Shown: positions 53,032 through 63,055, numbered from the stretch's first letter. The stretch: 64,000 nucleotides of DNA from Alphaproteobacteria bacterium (GCA_017511715.1 JAFWJF010000002.1:62001-126000); one strand, 5' to 3'. The notes: generated from the letters alone by a model not told the origin. Made by a program: numbers and translations.

Positions 53032-54348
53032 ATGAAATTTCTGAAAAATATTTTTGGCAATCTGACAGATTTACAAAAACGTATCTTGTTCACGCTTGGT
53101 GCGTTGATTGTTTATCGTATTGGTTCTTTTATTCCATTACCTGGTGTTAATGCCAGTGCTGTTTTACATCTGTTTAATGGCGATAATGGAATGATGGGAA
53201 TGTTTGATATGTTTTCAGGTGGGTCGTTGTCCCGTATGTCAGTATTGGCATTAAATATTTTCCCGTACATTTCTGCATCTATCGTATTGCAATTATTAAC
53301 GGCAACAAGTAAATCTTTGAACGATTTGCGCAAAGAAGGCGAATCTGGTCGTATAAAAATAAATCAGTACACACGTTATTTGGCAGTGTTGTTGGCTGTG
53401 GTTCAAGGTTGGGCTGTGGTTCGTGGGCTTGAATCAATGTCTGCGGTTAATGGGGTACCGGCGGTTGCCAATCCTGGGTTTGCGTTTGAATTGTCTGCGA
53501 TAGTTGCGCTGGTTGGTGGTACTGTGTTTGTTATGTGGTTGGCAGAACAAATTACGGCGCGTGGAATCGGGCAGGGCGCATCTTTGTTAATTTTTGCAGG
53601 TATTATTGCCGAAGTGCCCAGCGGAATTGCCAAATTGTTTTCTTTGATTGGTGTTGGACAAATGTCGCCAGCAAAGATTGCTTTTGTTTTGGCTTTCGTG
53701 ATAGGTATTGTCGCGCTTATTGCATTCATGGAACAGGCGCAACGCCGTATTCAGATTTTGTATCCACGTCAGGCGATGGCCAATGGTGTTATGAACACAA
53801 ATGTTTCTTATTTGCCGATTAAGGTAAATATGTCTGGGGTTATGGGACCTGTGTTCGCGGCATCTATCATGATGTTGCCTGCGTTCATTCAACGATTTGT
53901 ACAAAGTGAAAACTTGATTGTGCAAAATATACTTGGTTTCTTTACGTATGGAACATGGTCTTATGTGTTGCTGTACACTGTATTGATTGCGTTCTTTGCA
54001 TATTTCCAGACAGCGGTTGTATTTAACAGCGAAGAAACAAGTAATAATCTGAAAAATATGGGTGGATATATCCCAGGCGTTCGTCCTGGTGAACAGACCA
54101 TGCATTATTTGGATGGTGTTGTATCAAGAACAACCGCAATAGGTGTTGTTTATTTGATAGTTGTTTGCGTTTTGCCGATTATATTGAATACCCGTGGTGG
54201 TATGCCATTGATGATTGGCGGAACAAGTGTTTTAATCGTTGCCGGGGTGGTGTTGGATACGATGAATCAGGTAAAGTCTTACTTGGTTGAAAAACAATAC
54301 ACTGGCGTTGTGAACAAAGCACAAAAGAAAGGTCGTTTTCGCGGCTAA
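53032..54348 (+). CDS. secY: Protein translocase subunit SecY
   Basis: 438 residues, ten membrane helices. Channel of the Sec translocon. Typical GSFIPLPGVN, SALNIFPYISASIVLQLLT-like LALNIFPYISASIVLQLLT and RPGEQTMHYLDGVVSRTT. adk, usually next in alphaproteobacteria, is absent: a 147-nt gap leads to rpsM. Confidence 0.98.
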   Translation: MKFLKNIFGNLTDLQKRILFTLGALIVYRIGSFIPLPGVNASAVLHLFNGDNGMMGMFDMFSGGSLSRMSVLALNIFPYISASIVLQLLTATSKSLNDLRKEGESGRIKINQYTRYLAVLLAVVQGWAVVRGLESMSAVNGVPAVANPGFAFELSAIVALVGGTVFVMWLAEQITARGIGQGASLLIFAGIIAEVPSGIAKLFSLIGVGQMSPAKIAFVLAFVIGIVALIAFMEQAQRRIQILYPRQAMANGVMNTNVSYLPIKVNMSGVMGPVFAASIMMLPAFIQRFVQSENLIVQNILGFFTYGTWSYVLLYTVLIAFFAYFQTAVVFNSEETSNNLKNMGGYIPGVRPGEQTMHYLDGVVSRTTAIGVVYLIVVCVLPIILNTRGGMPLMIGGTSVLIVAGVVLDTMNQVKSYLVEKQYTGVVNKAQKKGRFRG

Positions 54349-54448
54349 ATAAAAGATTTGATTTTTATATCAACGCATGATATTTTTGGTTGGTATGGAA
54401 ATCAGGGTACATTCAAAAAACGTGTGGATTTTGGATGTATTAGGGTGG

Positions 54449-54464
54449 CGAATGGAAACATTCG
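54449..54464 (+). other. Tetraloop hairpin in the secY-rpsM gap
   Basis: CGAATG-GAAA-CATTCG, a GNRA loop, in a 147-nt gap (54349-54495) where adk or rpmJ would be expected; no coding frame for either is seen there. Confidence 0.6.
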
Positions 54465-54495
54465 AATAAAATAAAAAATAAAAGGAAAATAAAAG

Positions 54496-54873
54496 ATGGC
54501 ACGTATAGCAGGTGTTAACATCCCGTCCGAAAAACGCATAGAAGTTGCGTTGCAATACATTCATGGTATTGGGCCGGCTAAATCTGCACAGATTTGTTCT
54601 GCATTGAAATTGAAAGACGGTCTGCGCGCGAAAGATTTGACTGACGAAGATGTTATCAAAATTTCTAATTATATTGAACAAAACTTTAAGGTAGAAGGTG
54701 ACGTTCGTCGCGAAGTTGCAATGAATATCAAACGTTTGCAAGATCTTAAAACATATCGCGGAATTCGTCATCGTAATCGTTTACCAGTTCGTGGTCAACG
54801 CACACAAACTAACGCAAGAACTCGTAAGGGAAAGCGTATTGTTGTTGCAGGTTCTGCGACCAAGGGTAAATAA
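54496..54873 (+). CDS. rpsM: 30S ribosomal protein S13
   Basis: 125 residues: [20 protein letters not shown], helix-hairpin-helix [11 protein letters not shown], and the C-terminal RTKTNART-like [13 protein letters not shown]. First gene of the alpha part. Confidence 0.98.
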   Translation: MARIAGVNIPSEKRIEVALQYIHGIGPAKSAQICSALKLKDGLRAKDLTDEDVIKISNYIEQNFKVEGDVRREVAMNIKRLQDLKTYRGIRHRNRLPVRGQRTQTNARTRKGKRIVVAGSATKGK

Positions 54874-54934
54874 TTTTAATTGGGTAGAGATTAACACGAT
54901 AGTTAATTGAAGACATCTAAATAAGGAAATACAA

Positions 54935-55318
54935 ATGGCAATTACAAAATCAAAAAAGAAAGTTGTAAAAAAAGTATCACATGGTATTGCGCATGTGGTT
55001 GCAACAAATAATAACACACGTATAACAATCACAGACCAAACAGGTGCCGTATTAACATGGGCCACCGCTGGGGCTAATAATTTCAAGGGCGCAAAAAAAT
55101 CTACACCTTATGCTGCGACAGTTGTTGCTGATGCAGTTGGCAAAAAAGTTGCTGAAATGGGTATGAAGACAGTTGATGTTTTGATGCGCGGTATTGGTCA
55201 GGGTCGTGAATCTGCGGTGCGTGGTTTGGCAAATGCAGGATTGATTGTTCAATCTATTACAGATACGACACGTATTCCACACAACGGGTGCCGTCCAAAA
55301 AAAGTTCGTCGTGTTTAA
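54935..55318 (+). CDS. rpsK: 30S ribosomal protein S11
   Basis: 127 residues: HVVATNNNTRITITDQTG and DTTRIPHNGCRPKKVRRV. Directly followed by a strong terminator, so the operon stops here rather than continuing into rpoA. Confidence 0.98.
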   Translation: MAITKSKKKVVKKVSHGIAHVVATNNNTRITITDQTGAVLTWATAGANNFKGAKKSTPYAATVVADAVGKKVAEMGMKTVDVLMRGIGQGRESAVRGLANAGLIVQSITDTTRIPHNGCRPKKVRRV

Positions 55319-55343
55319 TTATACGCATTTGCGAACAAGATAT

Positions 55344-55370
55344 ATACCGTTGGAAACAACGGTATTTTTT
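55344..55370 (+). terminator. Intrinsic terminator after rpsK
   Basis: ATACCGTTG (55344-55352), loop GAAA, CAACGGTAT (55357-55365), then TTTTT. Nine perfect pairs with a GNRA loop, separating rpsK from the inserted gene. Confidence 0.93.
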
Positions 55371-55393
55371 GTTAAATAAATTGATTTTTTACA

Positions 55394-55422
55394 TTGCGCA
55401 TAAAAAATAAAATTGTTATCAT
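55394..55422 (+). promoter_or_regulatory. Possible promoter of the inserted cysteine-rich gene
   Basis: TTGCGC (55394-55399), 17-nt spacer, TATCAT (55417-55422). Transcription would start near 55429, after the ATG at 55423, which supports the start at 55450. Confidence 0.5.
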
Positions 55423-55449
55423 ATGCAAAAGAAAGGAAATCTGCGGTTT

Positions 55450-58107
55450 ATGAAAAAAATATTGCTCTGTTTTATGATGCTTTTTCCATTTGTCATCACA
55501 GATGCGCACAGTAGCTCTTGCCCTGCCGGGTATTATTGGGACAACAATGGGTGTACACTTTGCCCAAATTTTGTAGATAGTAATTTCTTTGATGATAATT
55601 TATATGAATTTCACAAAGCTGAAGATAGCGATGATATAGAAAGTTGTGCACTTAAACTGAAACTTGGTGGGGAAAATGGCAGTAAATGTGGTGCGGATAC
55701 CGAAGTCATTTATAGCTATAATAAGACTCAACAAAAATATATTTTAGCAAAGGCAGACGTGAAGCCTAATTGCACTCTGAATTATGAAACAGATAAATGT
55801 TTTTTGCGCCGGCTTGAAGATGACCAAGTTTTTGGCAATAGAGATTTTTGCGGCGAATGCGCCGTTTGGGATGGGGCTTATTATGAAGACGCAGAACACA
55901 GATGTCGGGCCTGTCCAAATTTGAATGGGAATATAGGATTAGATGGTGATGATTATGATGTGGACAACAAATTGTACAATTTTATTCCACTTTCACGAAG
56001 AGATACTCTTGATGATTTTGTTAATGTTACGGGGATGCCGGATGATATAGAGGCATATAATTATAATGCCGTCACATTCGGACAAACTGGTGCTGCGGAC
56101 GAAGAAAACTCAGAACTTGCCAAATATCCAGTCAGTTGTGAAGTAGAATTTAATTATTATGCAATTTCAAGTTCGTGCCCCAATGAACGTGATTACGCTA
56201 ATGATGGATCTGGTGGATTTACGAGCGTTTGGTATGTTTATGATTTTAATCAAGGAAAGTATGTGCTTGCCCCTAATTATAATCCGTATATATATTTACC
56301 AAATAATAGTTGTAATGATAGTGCCCAAAGTTGTCTTTTAGCAAAGCCTCTTCCAGAAGAATTGAATGAAGATAATGTCAATGAAGATCTTTGCGCGGAA
56401 TGTGATTTCAAGGGAAATTACAAGGCGTACCATTGTCCGTTTGGACTGAGGTGTTCTGATATAAATGGTCGGTATCAATATTGTGCGGCATGTCCAATGA
56501 CTTTTAACACTAATTTATATGAATTCGTCTATGGGGATGATAACAGAACCTGTACGATTAAACTGAAAGTTGGTGGCGAAAACGGCAGTAAATGTGGCGC
56601 GGGGACAAATGTTGTTTATACTTACGATTTTTCTGTAAGAAAATATGTGCGGGATGCAAATGTTCAGGTAAATGTGGATGCCGGTTATTATGGTGATGAA
56701 AACAGTGGCCCTTATGCTGATTATTGTAAGGCGTGTCCAGAACCGTCAGGTGGTTTTAATTCTGATTTATATGAATTTTATCATTATGGTGATACCGATG
56801 GTATAGAAAGTTGTGCACTTAAACTGAAAGTTGGTGGTGCAAAAGGCAGTAAATGCGGCGCAGGAACAAATGTTGTTTATCGTTATAGTGGTAGGAAAGG
56901 ATATGAGTTAGCAGATGAAACAAGTGTACAAACTGTTTGTCAGCCACAGTCAAGAACTGATACATGTTTCTTGCGTAAACCAGATGATACTGTTGATTTT
57001 CAGAATGATTTTTGCACTGAATGCGACGTGGGGGCGGGAACACATTATGCAGATGATGATAAAAGATGCATGAAGTGTCCGGACCTGAGTACAAAGCATA
57101 CTGAAGGCGATATTTTTTATGAATTTTTAACATACCCTTCTAACACGTCAAAGGGTAGTGGGTGTATCGCGAAATTAGATGTTAACAAAAGTAAGTGCAA
57201 CAATGAATCAAATGTTCAATATGTTTATAATTTTGGAACAAAAGAGTATGAACTTAGTGGGACAGCGCGAACAGTGATTGCAAACCAGTGTACGGGGGCA
57301 GATAATTGTTTTCTTCCTGTTACGTCGATCCCAACCGTTTTAGATATTCGTGAAGATTTGTGTGTGGCCTGTGGAATAGGCCAAGGGGCGTATATAGGAA
57401 ACGACCAATGTAAATCATGTCCAGATTTTAATTGGCAATGTGACGGCAATAATTGTGGTAATTTATATGTTTATACATTAATTGACGGTATTTTTTCCGA
57501 GCTGGATAGTTGCGCACTCAAATTAAATGTTGGTGAAGGCGGTGGCAGTAAATGTGGCGCGGATACAAATGTGTTTTATAAATATGACACTACTCAAGGC
57601 AAATACATAAGGCAAACCCAGTATAAGGTAACCAAAGGTAGTACTGATGTTTTGAGCCTGGACCAGCAACCAAAAAATTTCGAATTGAAAGATTATTGCA
57701 AGGCAAATTGTAGTGGAGGGTATTATATGAATGGCAATGTTTGTGAGCAATGTCCGGCCGGTTATAAGTGTCCGGCGTACACAAATGATATTTCTGCGTG
57801 CGAGTCAGACACCTCTTCAAACTGTATGAAAGCGTGCCCTGTAAATTCCTATTCAGAGAAAGGGGCACTTGAATGTAAACAGTGTCCTGAAAGGTCGGGT
57901 GCAACAACAGTAGGTAGTAAATATTGCGATGTGGATGGTACAGCGTGTCGGGACTGGCGGGCTTGTTCGGCAACAAGGATGCCGGTATTGTGTCTGAATA
58001 GTGATTGTGACGACAACAACATTATTGATTTTGGTGATGAAACATATAAAGATATTATTGAAATATTATCAATCAACAAATCGGTTTATCAGAAAAAAAA
58101 ACAGTGA
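55450..58107 (+). CDS. Large secreted cysteine-rich repeat protein inserted in the alpha operon
   Basis: 885 residues from the ATG at 55450 with AAAGGAAA before it. Signal peptide MKKILLCFMMLFPFVITDAH. About six repeats of ~90-140 residues follow, with the core LYEF...ESCALKLKVGG, then GSKCGAGTNVVYTY and an aromatic-rich end; clear copies start near residues 53, 358, 440 and 682, with diverged ones between. Interspersed are CPAGYY..GC..CP modules (first at 26-40, again near 760-780) resembling EGF/TNFR-like cysteine modules. No C-terminal membrane helix or sorting signal is visible. No function can be assigned; a surface or secreted adhesin-like protein is plausible. It separates rpsK from rpoA and has its own promoter. 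Confidence 0.8.
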   Translation: MKKILLCFMMLFPFVITDAHSSSCPAGYYWDNNGCTLCPNFVDSNFFDDNLYEFHKAEDSDDIESCALKLKLGGENGSKCGADTEVIYSYNKTQQKYILAKADVKPNCTLNYETDKCFLRRLEDDQVFGNRDFCGECAVWDGAYYEDAEHRCRACPNLNGNIGLDGDDYDVDNKLYNFIPLSRRDTLDDFVNVTGMPDDIEAYNYNAVTFGQTGAADEENSELAKYPVSCEVEFNYYAISSSCPNERDYANDGSGGFTSVWYVYDFNQGKYVLAPNYNPYIYLPNNSCNDSAQSCLLAKPLPEELNEDNVNEDLCAECDFKGNYKAYHCPFGLRCSDINGRYQYCAACPMTFNTNLYEFVYGDDNRTCTIKLKVGGENGSKCGAGTNVVYTYDFSVRKYVRDANVQVNVDAGYYGDENSGPYADYCKACPEPSGGFNSDLYEFYHYGDTDGIESCALKLKVGGAKGSKCGAGTNVVYRYSGRKGYELADETSVQTVCQPQSRTDTCFLRKPDDTVDFQNDFCTECDVGAGTHYADDDKRCMKCPDLSTKHTEGDIFYEFLTYPSNTSKGSGCIAKLDVNKSKCNNESNVQYVYNFGTKEYELSGTARTVIANQCTGADNCFLPVTSIPTVLDIREDLCVACGIGQGAYIGNDQCKSCPDFNWQCDGNNCGNLYVYTLIDGIFSELDSCALKLNVGEGGGSKCGADTNVFYKYDTTQGKYIRQTQYKVTKGSTDVLSLDQQPKNFELKDYCKANCSGGYYMNGNVCEQCPAGYKCPAYTNDISACESDTSSNCMKACPVNSYSEKGALECKQCPERSGATTVGSKYCDVDGTACRDWRACSATRMPVLCLNSDCDDNNIIDFGDETYKDIIEILSINKSVYQKKKQ

Positions 58108-58114
58108 ATAATAA

Positions 58115-58143
58115 TTGACTTTCCGTATTTTTTGGTATAGAAT
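58115..58143 (+). promoter_or_regulatory. Promoter of rpoA-rplQ
   Basis: TTGACT (58115-58120), 17-nt spacer, TAGAAT (58138-58143). It restores transcription of rpoA after the inserted gene. The ribosome-binding site is GATGGAG before the ATG at 58214. Confidence 0.6.
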
Positions 58144-58213
58144 TCGCGGGCGCGATAGGAAAAATCGTGCAAGTCTGGTGAAAATAATAAACTAAGCCTG
58201 ATGGAGTATAAAA

Positions 58214-59242
58214 ATGATTGAAAAAAACTGGATGACTTTGATTAAGCCAAAAAAATTGAATATCAAAGTCGATGAAAAAAATCCGAATATTGCAACTTTA
58301 ATCGCAGAACCTTTGGAAAAGGGTTTTGGTTTGACGCTTGGGACTGCGTTGCGTCGCGTTTTGTTGTCGTCCTTGCAAGGGTGCGCACCAATTTATGTTA
58401 AAATTGATGGTGTCCAACACGAATTCAGCAGCATCAGCGGTGTTCGCGAAGATGTCACAGATATCCTTTTGAATTTGAAAGGTGTTTATTTCAAAGCGTT
58501 AACCGAAGGTCAACACAAAGCAACAATTAAAGTCAAAGGACCAGCAGTTGTCACGGCGGGCATGATTGAAACAAGTGCTAATGTCGAAGTGATGAACAAA
58601 GATGCAGAAATTTGCACACTTGATAATGGTGCGTCCTTGGATATGGAAATAACATTGGCATCAGGTCGTGGTTATGTTCCGGCATCTGTTAATGCAACAA
58701 ATTTGCCATTGGGAACAATACCAGTAGATTCTATTTATTCACCAATTTTGAATGTGGCATCTAATGTTTCACAAACCCGTGTTGGTCAATCTACTGATTA
58801 CGATAAATTGGAATTGACAGTAAAAACAAACGGTTCTGTTACCCCAGAAGATGCTATTGCATTTGCCGCGCGTATTTTGACAGACCAATTGAATGTATTT
58901 ATCAATTTCGAAGATCCAACAGCAACAAATGCTTTGAATGACGAAGAAAATGCAAAAGATGTTTTGCCATTTGATTCTAAGTTGTTAAAGCATGTTGATG
59001 AACTGGAATTGTCTGTTCGTGCAACAAATTGCTTGAAAAATGACAAGATTAACTGGTTGGGTGAATTGGTGCAAAAGACTGAAAACGACATGTTAAAGAC
59101 ACCAAACTTTGGTCGTAAGTCTTTGAATGAAATCAAGGCTCAATTGGAAGCAATGGGATTGTCTTTGGGTATGGAAGTGCCAGGTTGGCCGCCAGAAAAT
59201 GTGGCAGAATTGGCAAAGAAATACGAAGACCCCTATAAATAA
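58214..59242 (+). CDS. rpoA: RNA polymerase alpha subunit
   Basis: 342 residues. N-terminal dimerisation domain ([20 protein letters not shown]), C-terminal alpha-CTD ([31 protein letters not shown]). Full length; the only interruption of its usual context is the gene upstream. Its stop is the first base pair group of the second long-hairpin element. Confidence 0.99.
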   Translation: MIEKNWMTLIKPKKLNIKVDEKNPNIATLIAEPLEKGFGLTLGTALRRVLLSSLQGCAPIYVKIDGVQHEFSSISGVREDVTDILLNLKGVYFKALTEGQHKATIKVKGPAVVTAGMIETSANVEVMNKDAEICTLDNGASLDMEITLASGRGYVPASVNATNLPLGTIPVDSIYSPILNVASNVSQTRVGQSTDYDKLELTVKTNGSVTPEDAIAFAARILTDQLNVFINFEDPTATNALNDEENAKDVLPFDSKLLKHVDELELSVRATNCLKNDKINWLGELVQKTENDMLKTPNFGRKSLNEIKAQLEAMGLSLGMEVPGWPPENVAELAKKYEDPYK

Positions 59243-59342
59243 ATTAAATTCTGTGGGCGCTTGTTGTGGTTGCCATTTTTCATGTAGGTCTACTACACTT
59301 CAAAATGTCAACCACTTCCAATCGTCTCGCATAATTTAATTT
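59241..59342. repeat. Long-hairpin element with conserved apex, copy 2 (after rpoA)
   Basis: Outer arms AAATTAAATT (59241-59250) / AATTTAATTT (59333-59342), inner arms GTGGTTGCCATTT (59266-59278) / AAATGTCAACCAC (59303-59315) with one mismatch, and the 24-nt apex at 59279-59302 identical to 19337-59360's counterpart at 19337-19360. Arms share no sequence with copy 1. No T-run follows, so termination is doubtful here. Confidence 0.75.
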
Positions 59343-59425
59343 CTCGCTTGGCTAGGAGTTGAGTGGAAGATTCTAACAATTTTCTAACCTTGCTAGGGAT
59401 TAGGAAAAAGCAAAAGGTTTATGAA

Positions 59426-59560
59426 ATGGCAAAGGAAATAAAAAAAGCAACAAAACCAAAAGAAAAAGCGTTTATTAACGCGACCGAAGGTCTAAAGGGC
59501 TTTTTTGCACAATTATTACGTGGTGTATTTGCTATTCCAGAACCTAAAAATCAAAGATAA
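59426..59560 (+). CDS. Possible small basic protein between rpoA and rplQ
   Basis: 44 residues (MAKEIKKATKPKEKAFINAT and a hydrophobic-basic tail GFFAQLLRGVFAIPEPKNQR). AAAAGG lies 8 nt before the ATG; a GTG at 59363 would make it 65 residues, also with a nearby AGGAG. No family recognised and the frame is short, so it may not be real. It could be a membrane-touching amphipathic peptide. Confidence 0.4.
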   Translation: MAKEIKKATKPKEKAFINATEGLKGFFAQLLRGVFAIPEPKNQR

Positions 59561-59653
59561 AATCCCCACAATTCTGGTGGTGTTGTACCATCTGGTTGTG
59601 GTGTCTCAAAAATCCCCAGATAAAAAAAGGGGCAGAAACAAAAGGAGTAATCA

Positions 59654-60220
59654 ATGAGACATATGAAAGCTGGTCGTACTTTCAATCGCGACACAAATGC
59701 CAGAAAAGCCTTGTTTATTGGTTTGGCGAAAAACTTGATTGAAAAAGAACAAATTAAAACAACCTTGCCAAAGGCAAAAGATTTGCGCCGTGTGGTCGAA
59801 AAATTGATTACCCGCGCGAAAGCTGATACAGTTGCGAACCGTCGTTTGACTGCATCTGAATTAGGAAACGGTTCTGACAAAGCAGTTAAAAAATTGTTTT
59901 CTGTGTTGGGACCACGTTATGCAAAACGTCCAGGGGGATATACGCGCGTTCTGAAAGCGGGTTTCCGTTATGGTGATGCGGCACCTATGGCAATTATAGA
60001 ATTGGTTGATCGTGATGAAAATGCCAAGAAAGTTGCGCCAAAAACTGTTGCAGCAGAAAAAGCAGAACCTGTTGAAAAGGAAGCCGTTGCGGAAAAAACA
60101 CCAAAGGCTGTTAAAGAAGCCAAAGCAACCAAGGTTGCAGCGGAAAAGAAAGCCGCCACGCCAAAAGCAACTGGTGCTAAAAAGACGGTCGCTGTTAAAC
60201 GTCGTGCAACAGGTAAATAA
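59654..60220 (+). CDS. rplQ: 50S ribosomal protein L17 with C-terminal extension
   Basis: 188 residues, against ~120-140 usually. The first ~118 are standard L17 ([55 protein letters not shown]). The last ~65 are a low-complexity Ala/Lys/Glu tail ([20 protein letters not shown] and more). Ribosome-binding site AAAAGGAG. The gap before it (59561-59653) holds weak inverted repeats (CCACAA/TTGTGG). Confidence 0.96.
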   Translation: MRHMKAGRTFNRDTNARKALFIGLAKNLIEKEQIKTTLPKAKDLRRVVEKLITRAKADTVANRRLTASELGNGSDKAVKKLFSVLGPRYAKRPGGYTRVLKAGFRYGDAAPMAIIELVDRDENAKKVAPKTVAAEKAEPVEKEAVAEKTPKAVKEAKATKVAAEKKAATPKATGAKKTVAVKRRATGK

Positions 60221-60240
60221 TAGATTTATTCGTTCCTGTG

Positions 60241-60268
60241 AATCGCCCATTTGGGCGATTTTTTTTAT
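60241..60268 (+). terminator. Intrinsic terminator after rplQ
   Basis: AATCGCCC-ATTT-GGGCGATT followed by TTTTTT. Ends the translation super-cluster. Confidence 0.93.
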
Positions 60269-60330
60269 AAATTTGTTTGTAATAAGGCATGGTTTGTGAT
60301 AAAATGTAAAAAAGGAATAAGGAGATTTTT

Positions 60331-63051
60331 ATGCGCAAGTCGTTGTTTTTAACGTTCGTTTTATCGTTGTGTGTGCTTGATTTTGGGGCTTTTGCTGCAA
60401 CGTCACGTCGTACTGCAACAACAAATGCTGCCACGGCGCGTTCTTCTGCACCAGTTGCAGCACGTGCAGCGAAAGCAGTGGTTGTGCCACAAAAAACAGC
60501 GTCAACGGCAAAACCAGGGGTGACGGCGCGCGCCGCAACGCAAAAAGCGTTAAATCTTGGAACAAAAGTTATTGTCGCCACCGCAAATACAGTTGTTGAT
60601 GAAGAATGTCAAAATGCCTATTATGGATGTATGGATGCTTTTTGTATGTTGGATAATGCTGCGGGTGGGCGTTGCCAATGTAGCGATAGGATTTCTGAAT
60701 TAAATGAAGTCCTTGATGAAATATTGAAACTTGATGAACAGAGTGTTCGTATCGCCACAGAAGGTGTCGAAAGAGTTCAAATGGGGGAGTATGCGGATCA
60801 AATAACAGGCAGGGCGAATTCTATTGAATCAGAAATTGTTCAACCAACAAGTGCGGACAAAGCAAAAGCAGCGTCGCAAAAACGACTTGATTTGACTTCG
60901 TTGTTAACCACGAACATATTTGATGCTGCGACTGATGATGATGATTTGTTTGGTGCAGATGTGGCATATAATGATATTGCTGATAAAACTGGCGATGCGT
61001 TGCAAAATGCAGCTGCCAAGGTGTGTGTTGAAAGAATACCAAGCGCCTGTAAAAACAGTTCAACATTGTTGCAAATGGCATACATACAAAAGGTAAAATC
61101 TGATTGTATCGCTTTCGAGAATGCCCTTAAACAACAAAAAATGGCGAGTCAGCAAAAATTACTGACAGCACAAAAAGCAGTGCGCGAAGCAGTATTAACA
61201 GATGTGCGCGAAAAGAATAAATATGAAACAACGGGCGAGTGCGCGGTTGCTTTCGACAGATGTATGCAGACAACTGCGGGGTGTAAATCTGATTATACAG
61301 GTTGTGTGACGTTAGCTGCCTCTGAAAATGTAAGGAATAATAAATCTGGGCCTGCGGCAAAACAAACAACAATAAAAGGACTTGTTTCCGGAGCTGATAT
61401 TACATTGGCGGCATCCACAATGGAACAGTTGTTGGCCAAGAAAGAAATCTGTGCCAGTGTGACACGTCAATGTGTTAATGCAAACAGAAATGATGCAGTG
61501 TGGAATTTGTATTTGCGTAATATTGCGCCTGTGTTGAAATCTGCGGAATTGATAGCAGAACAAGATCTTCGTTCTAATTGTATTCCGGCTGCGGCGGAAT
61601 GTTTCAAAAACGCATGTAGGGCACAGTTCCTTGAAGACGAAGAAAGTTATGATATGTGTTTAAGTAATCCGGCATATTACAAAAATGCATGTAAGGTCCA
61701 ATTGGAACCTTGTTTGGAAATGTCCGGGGGCAGTTTTGATAAACCGGAAGCTTCTTCGCTTTGGAACGGTTTAGTTGCAATGTTGAATGCGATGAAAGTC
61801 GATGCGTGTACGCAACAAGTCAAAAGTTGTATTACAAAACGGTGTGGAGATGATTATTCAGAATGTATCGGCTTGGATACTTATTCAATTGGTAAATTGT
61901 GCTTAACTGATGAATTGACAGCATGTATGACTGCGACAGATCCAAAAGATGGAACACCATATTACAAAGATGAAGATGCTATTCGTGAATATGTTGCACA
62001 GGTTGCACAAGGTTTGGCTTTGCAGATTGATAATGCATTGGCTGTCGCGTGTCAAAATGCGGCTGATGAAGCAATGATAAAGGTCTGTGGCGATACAGAA
62101 AATTGTGATGGTATAGAATTAGATTTAAATGCCATGAAAAATGTGATGAAGGTTCAGGCGTGTTCAATAAATGCGGACGGAACAGGAACTTGTTTGCCAG
62201 ATGTGACACAGTTTAGTGAAGATGAAGTTTACAGCCTTGATTATTCAAGTAAAACAGAAGATGCGAAATTGGTTCGTAAATCAAATCAATACGGCGTGTA
62301 CGCAAAATTGTTGAATCAACCAGATATTTCTAATATTGTTTTTGGTTCTGAAAACGAAAAGTTTTACGCACAAAATGTTGCTAATGGAGTAAATGATAAT
62401 GGCGCAGCAACCAGTGTAAATGATTTTAGTCAAAAATCTACCGATGCAACAGCAGCAATATTGCAAGGTGTTTTTGATAGACTGATGGGACAAATCGAAT
62501 CTGATCCGAAAGTCATTTATTGTAAAACTGGACGAGAAGTTCAAGGCTTTAAGGCAGGCGAAAAGTTCGGGACAAGAGGAGGGAAAAATGCAAGATTCCC
62601 TGAATTAACAGACAAATATAAGTATGTTGTGGCACAGGGTTTATTAAGCAGTATGTATGAAGAAATGTCGAAGATACAAGAAGATTTTGATGAAGATATT
62701 TCTGAAATGGATGAAAGTATCGCGAAACGTGTTGCGGAAATTGCTAAAAAACGCGGCGATAATGTAGAGGTTGTGATTGATGGGCAAAATGAGAAAACTT
62801 GTGCGGCGAAAACCCCGTCTAAAGACAACGGTATTATTTATCGTTTTGGGGGATATGATGATGAAGTTTCTAGATTAATAATAACCAGCTCTTATGATTC
62901 ACAAAATAATGTTTGTACCGTAACAAAAAAATTGGAAGTCTGTGTGCGTACTTATTGGTCAGGATACCATGGTAAAAGAGTGTGCGAATCTGGTGGATGG
63001 CAAGAATCAGAAACCACAAGAGAAGAAATCCCAATGTCAAGGGTACAATAA
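60331..63051 (+). CDS. Large secreted cysteine-rich protein of unknown function
   Basis: 906 residues with signal peptide MRKSLFLTFVLSLCVLDFGA (cut near AFA). An Ala/Thr-rich low-complexity region (~23-80) follows. The rest has spaced cysteine pairs: CQNAYYGCMDAFC, CQCSDRI, CAVAFDRCMQTTAGCKSDY, CIPAAAECFKNACRAQF, CTQQVKSCITKRCGDDYSEC; many have a helical C-x(6-9)-C spacing, unlike the beta-type repeats at 55450. Coiled-coil-like acidic stretch near 795-830 (EEMSKIQEDFDEDISEMDES). No homolog recognised. Ribosome-binding site AAGGAG; terminator follows. Confidence 0.8.
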   Translation: MRKSLFLTFVLSLCVLDFGAFAATSRRTATTNAATARSSAPVAARAAKAVVVPQKTASTAKPGVTARAATQKALNLGTKVIVATANTVVDEECQNAYYGCMDAFCMLDNAAGGRCQCSDRISELNEVLDEILKLDEQSVRIATEGVERVQMGEYADQITGRANSIESEIVQPTSADKAKAASQKRLDLTSLLTTNIFDAATDDDDLFGADVAYNDIADKTGDALQNAAAKVCVERIPSACKNSSTLLQMAYIQKVKSDCIAFENALKQQKMASQQKLLTAQKAVREAVLTDVREKNKYETTGECAVAFDRCMQTTAGCKSDYTGCVTLAASENVRNNKSGPAAKQTTIKGLVSGADITLAASTMEQLLAKKEICASVTRQCVNANRNDAVWNLYLRNIAPVLKSAELIAEQDLRSNCIPAAAECFKNACRAQFLEDEESYDMCLSNPAYYKNACKVQLEPCLEMSGGSFDKPEASSLWNGLVAMLNAMKVDACTQQVKSCITKRCGDDYSECIGLDTYSIGKLCLTDELTACMTATDPKDGTPYYKDEDAIREYVAQVAQGLALQIDNALAVACQNAADEAMIKVCGDTENCDGIELDLNAMKNVMKVQACSINADGTGTCLPDVTQFSEDEVYSLDYSSKTEDAKLVRKSNQYGVYAKLLNQPDISNIVFGSENEKFYAQNVANGVNDNGAATSVNDFSQKSTDATAAILQGVFDRLMGQIESDPKVIYCKTGREVQGFKAGEKFGTRGGKNARFPELTDKYKYVVAQGLLSSMYEEMSKIQEDFDEDISEMDESIAKRVAEIAKKRGDNVEVVIDGQNEKTCAAKTPSKDNGIIYRFGGYDDEVSRLIITSSYDSQNNVCTVTKKLEVCVRTYWSGYHGKRVCESGGWQESETTREEIPMSRVQ

Positions 63052-63055
63052 AACA

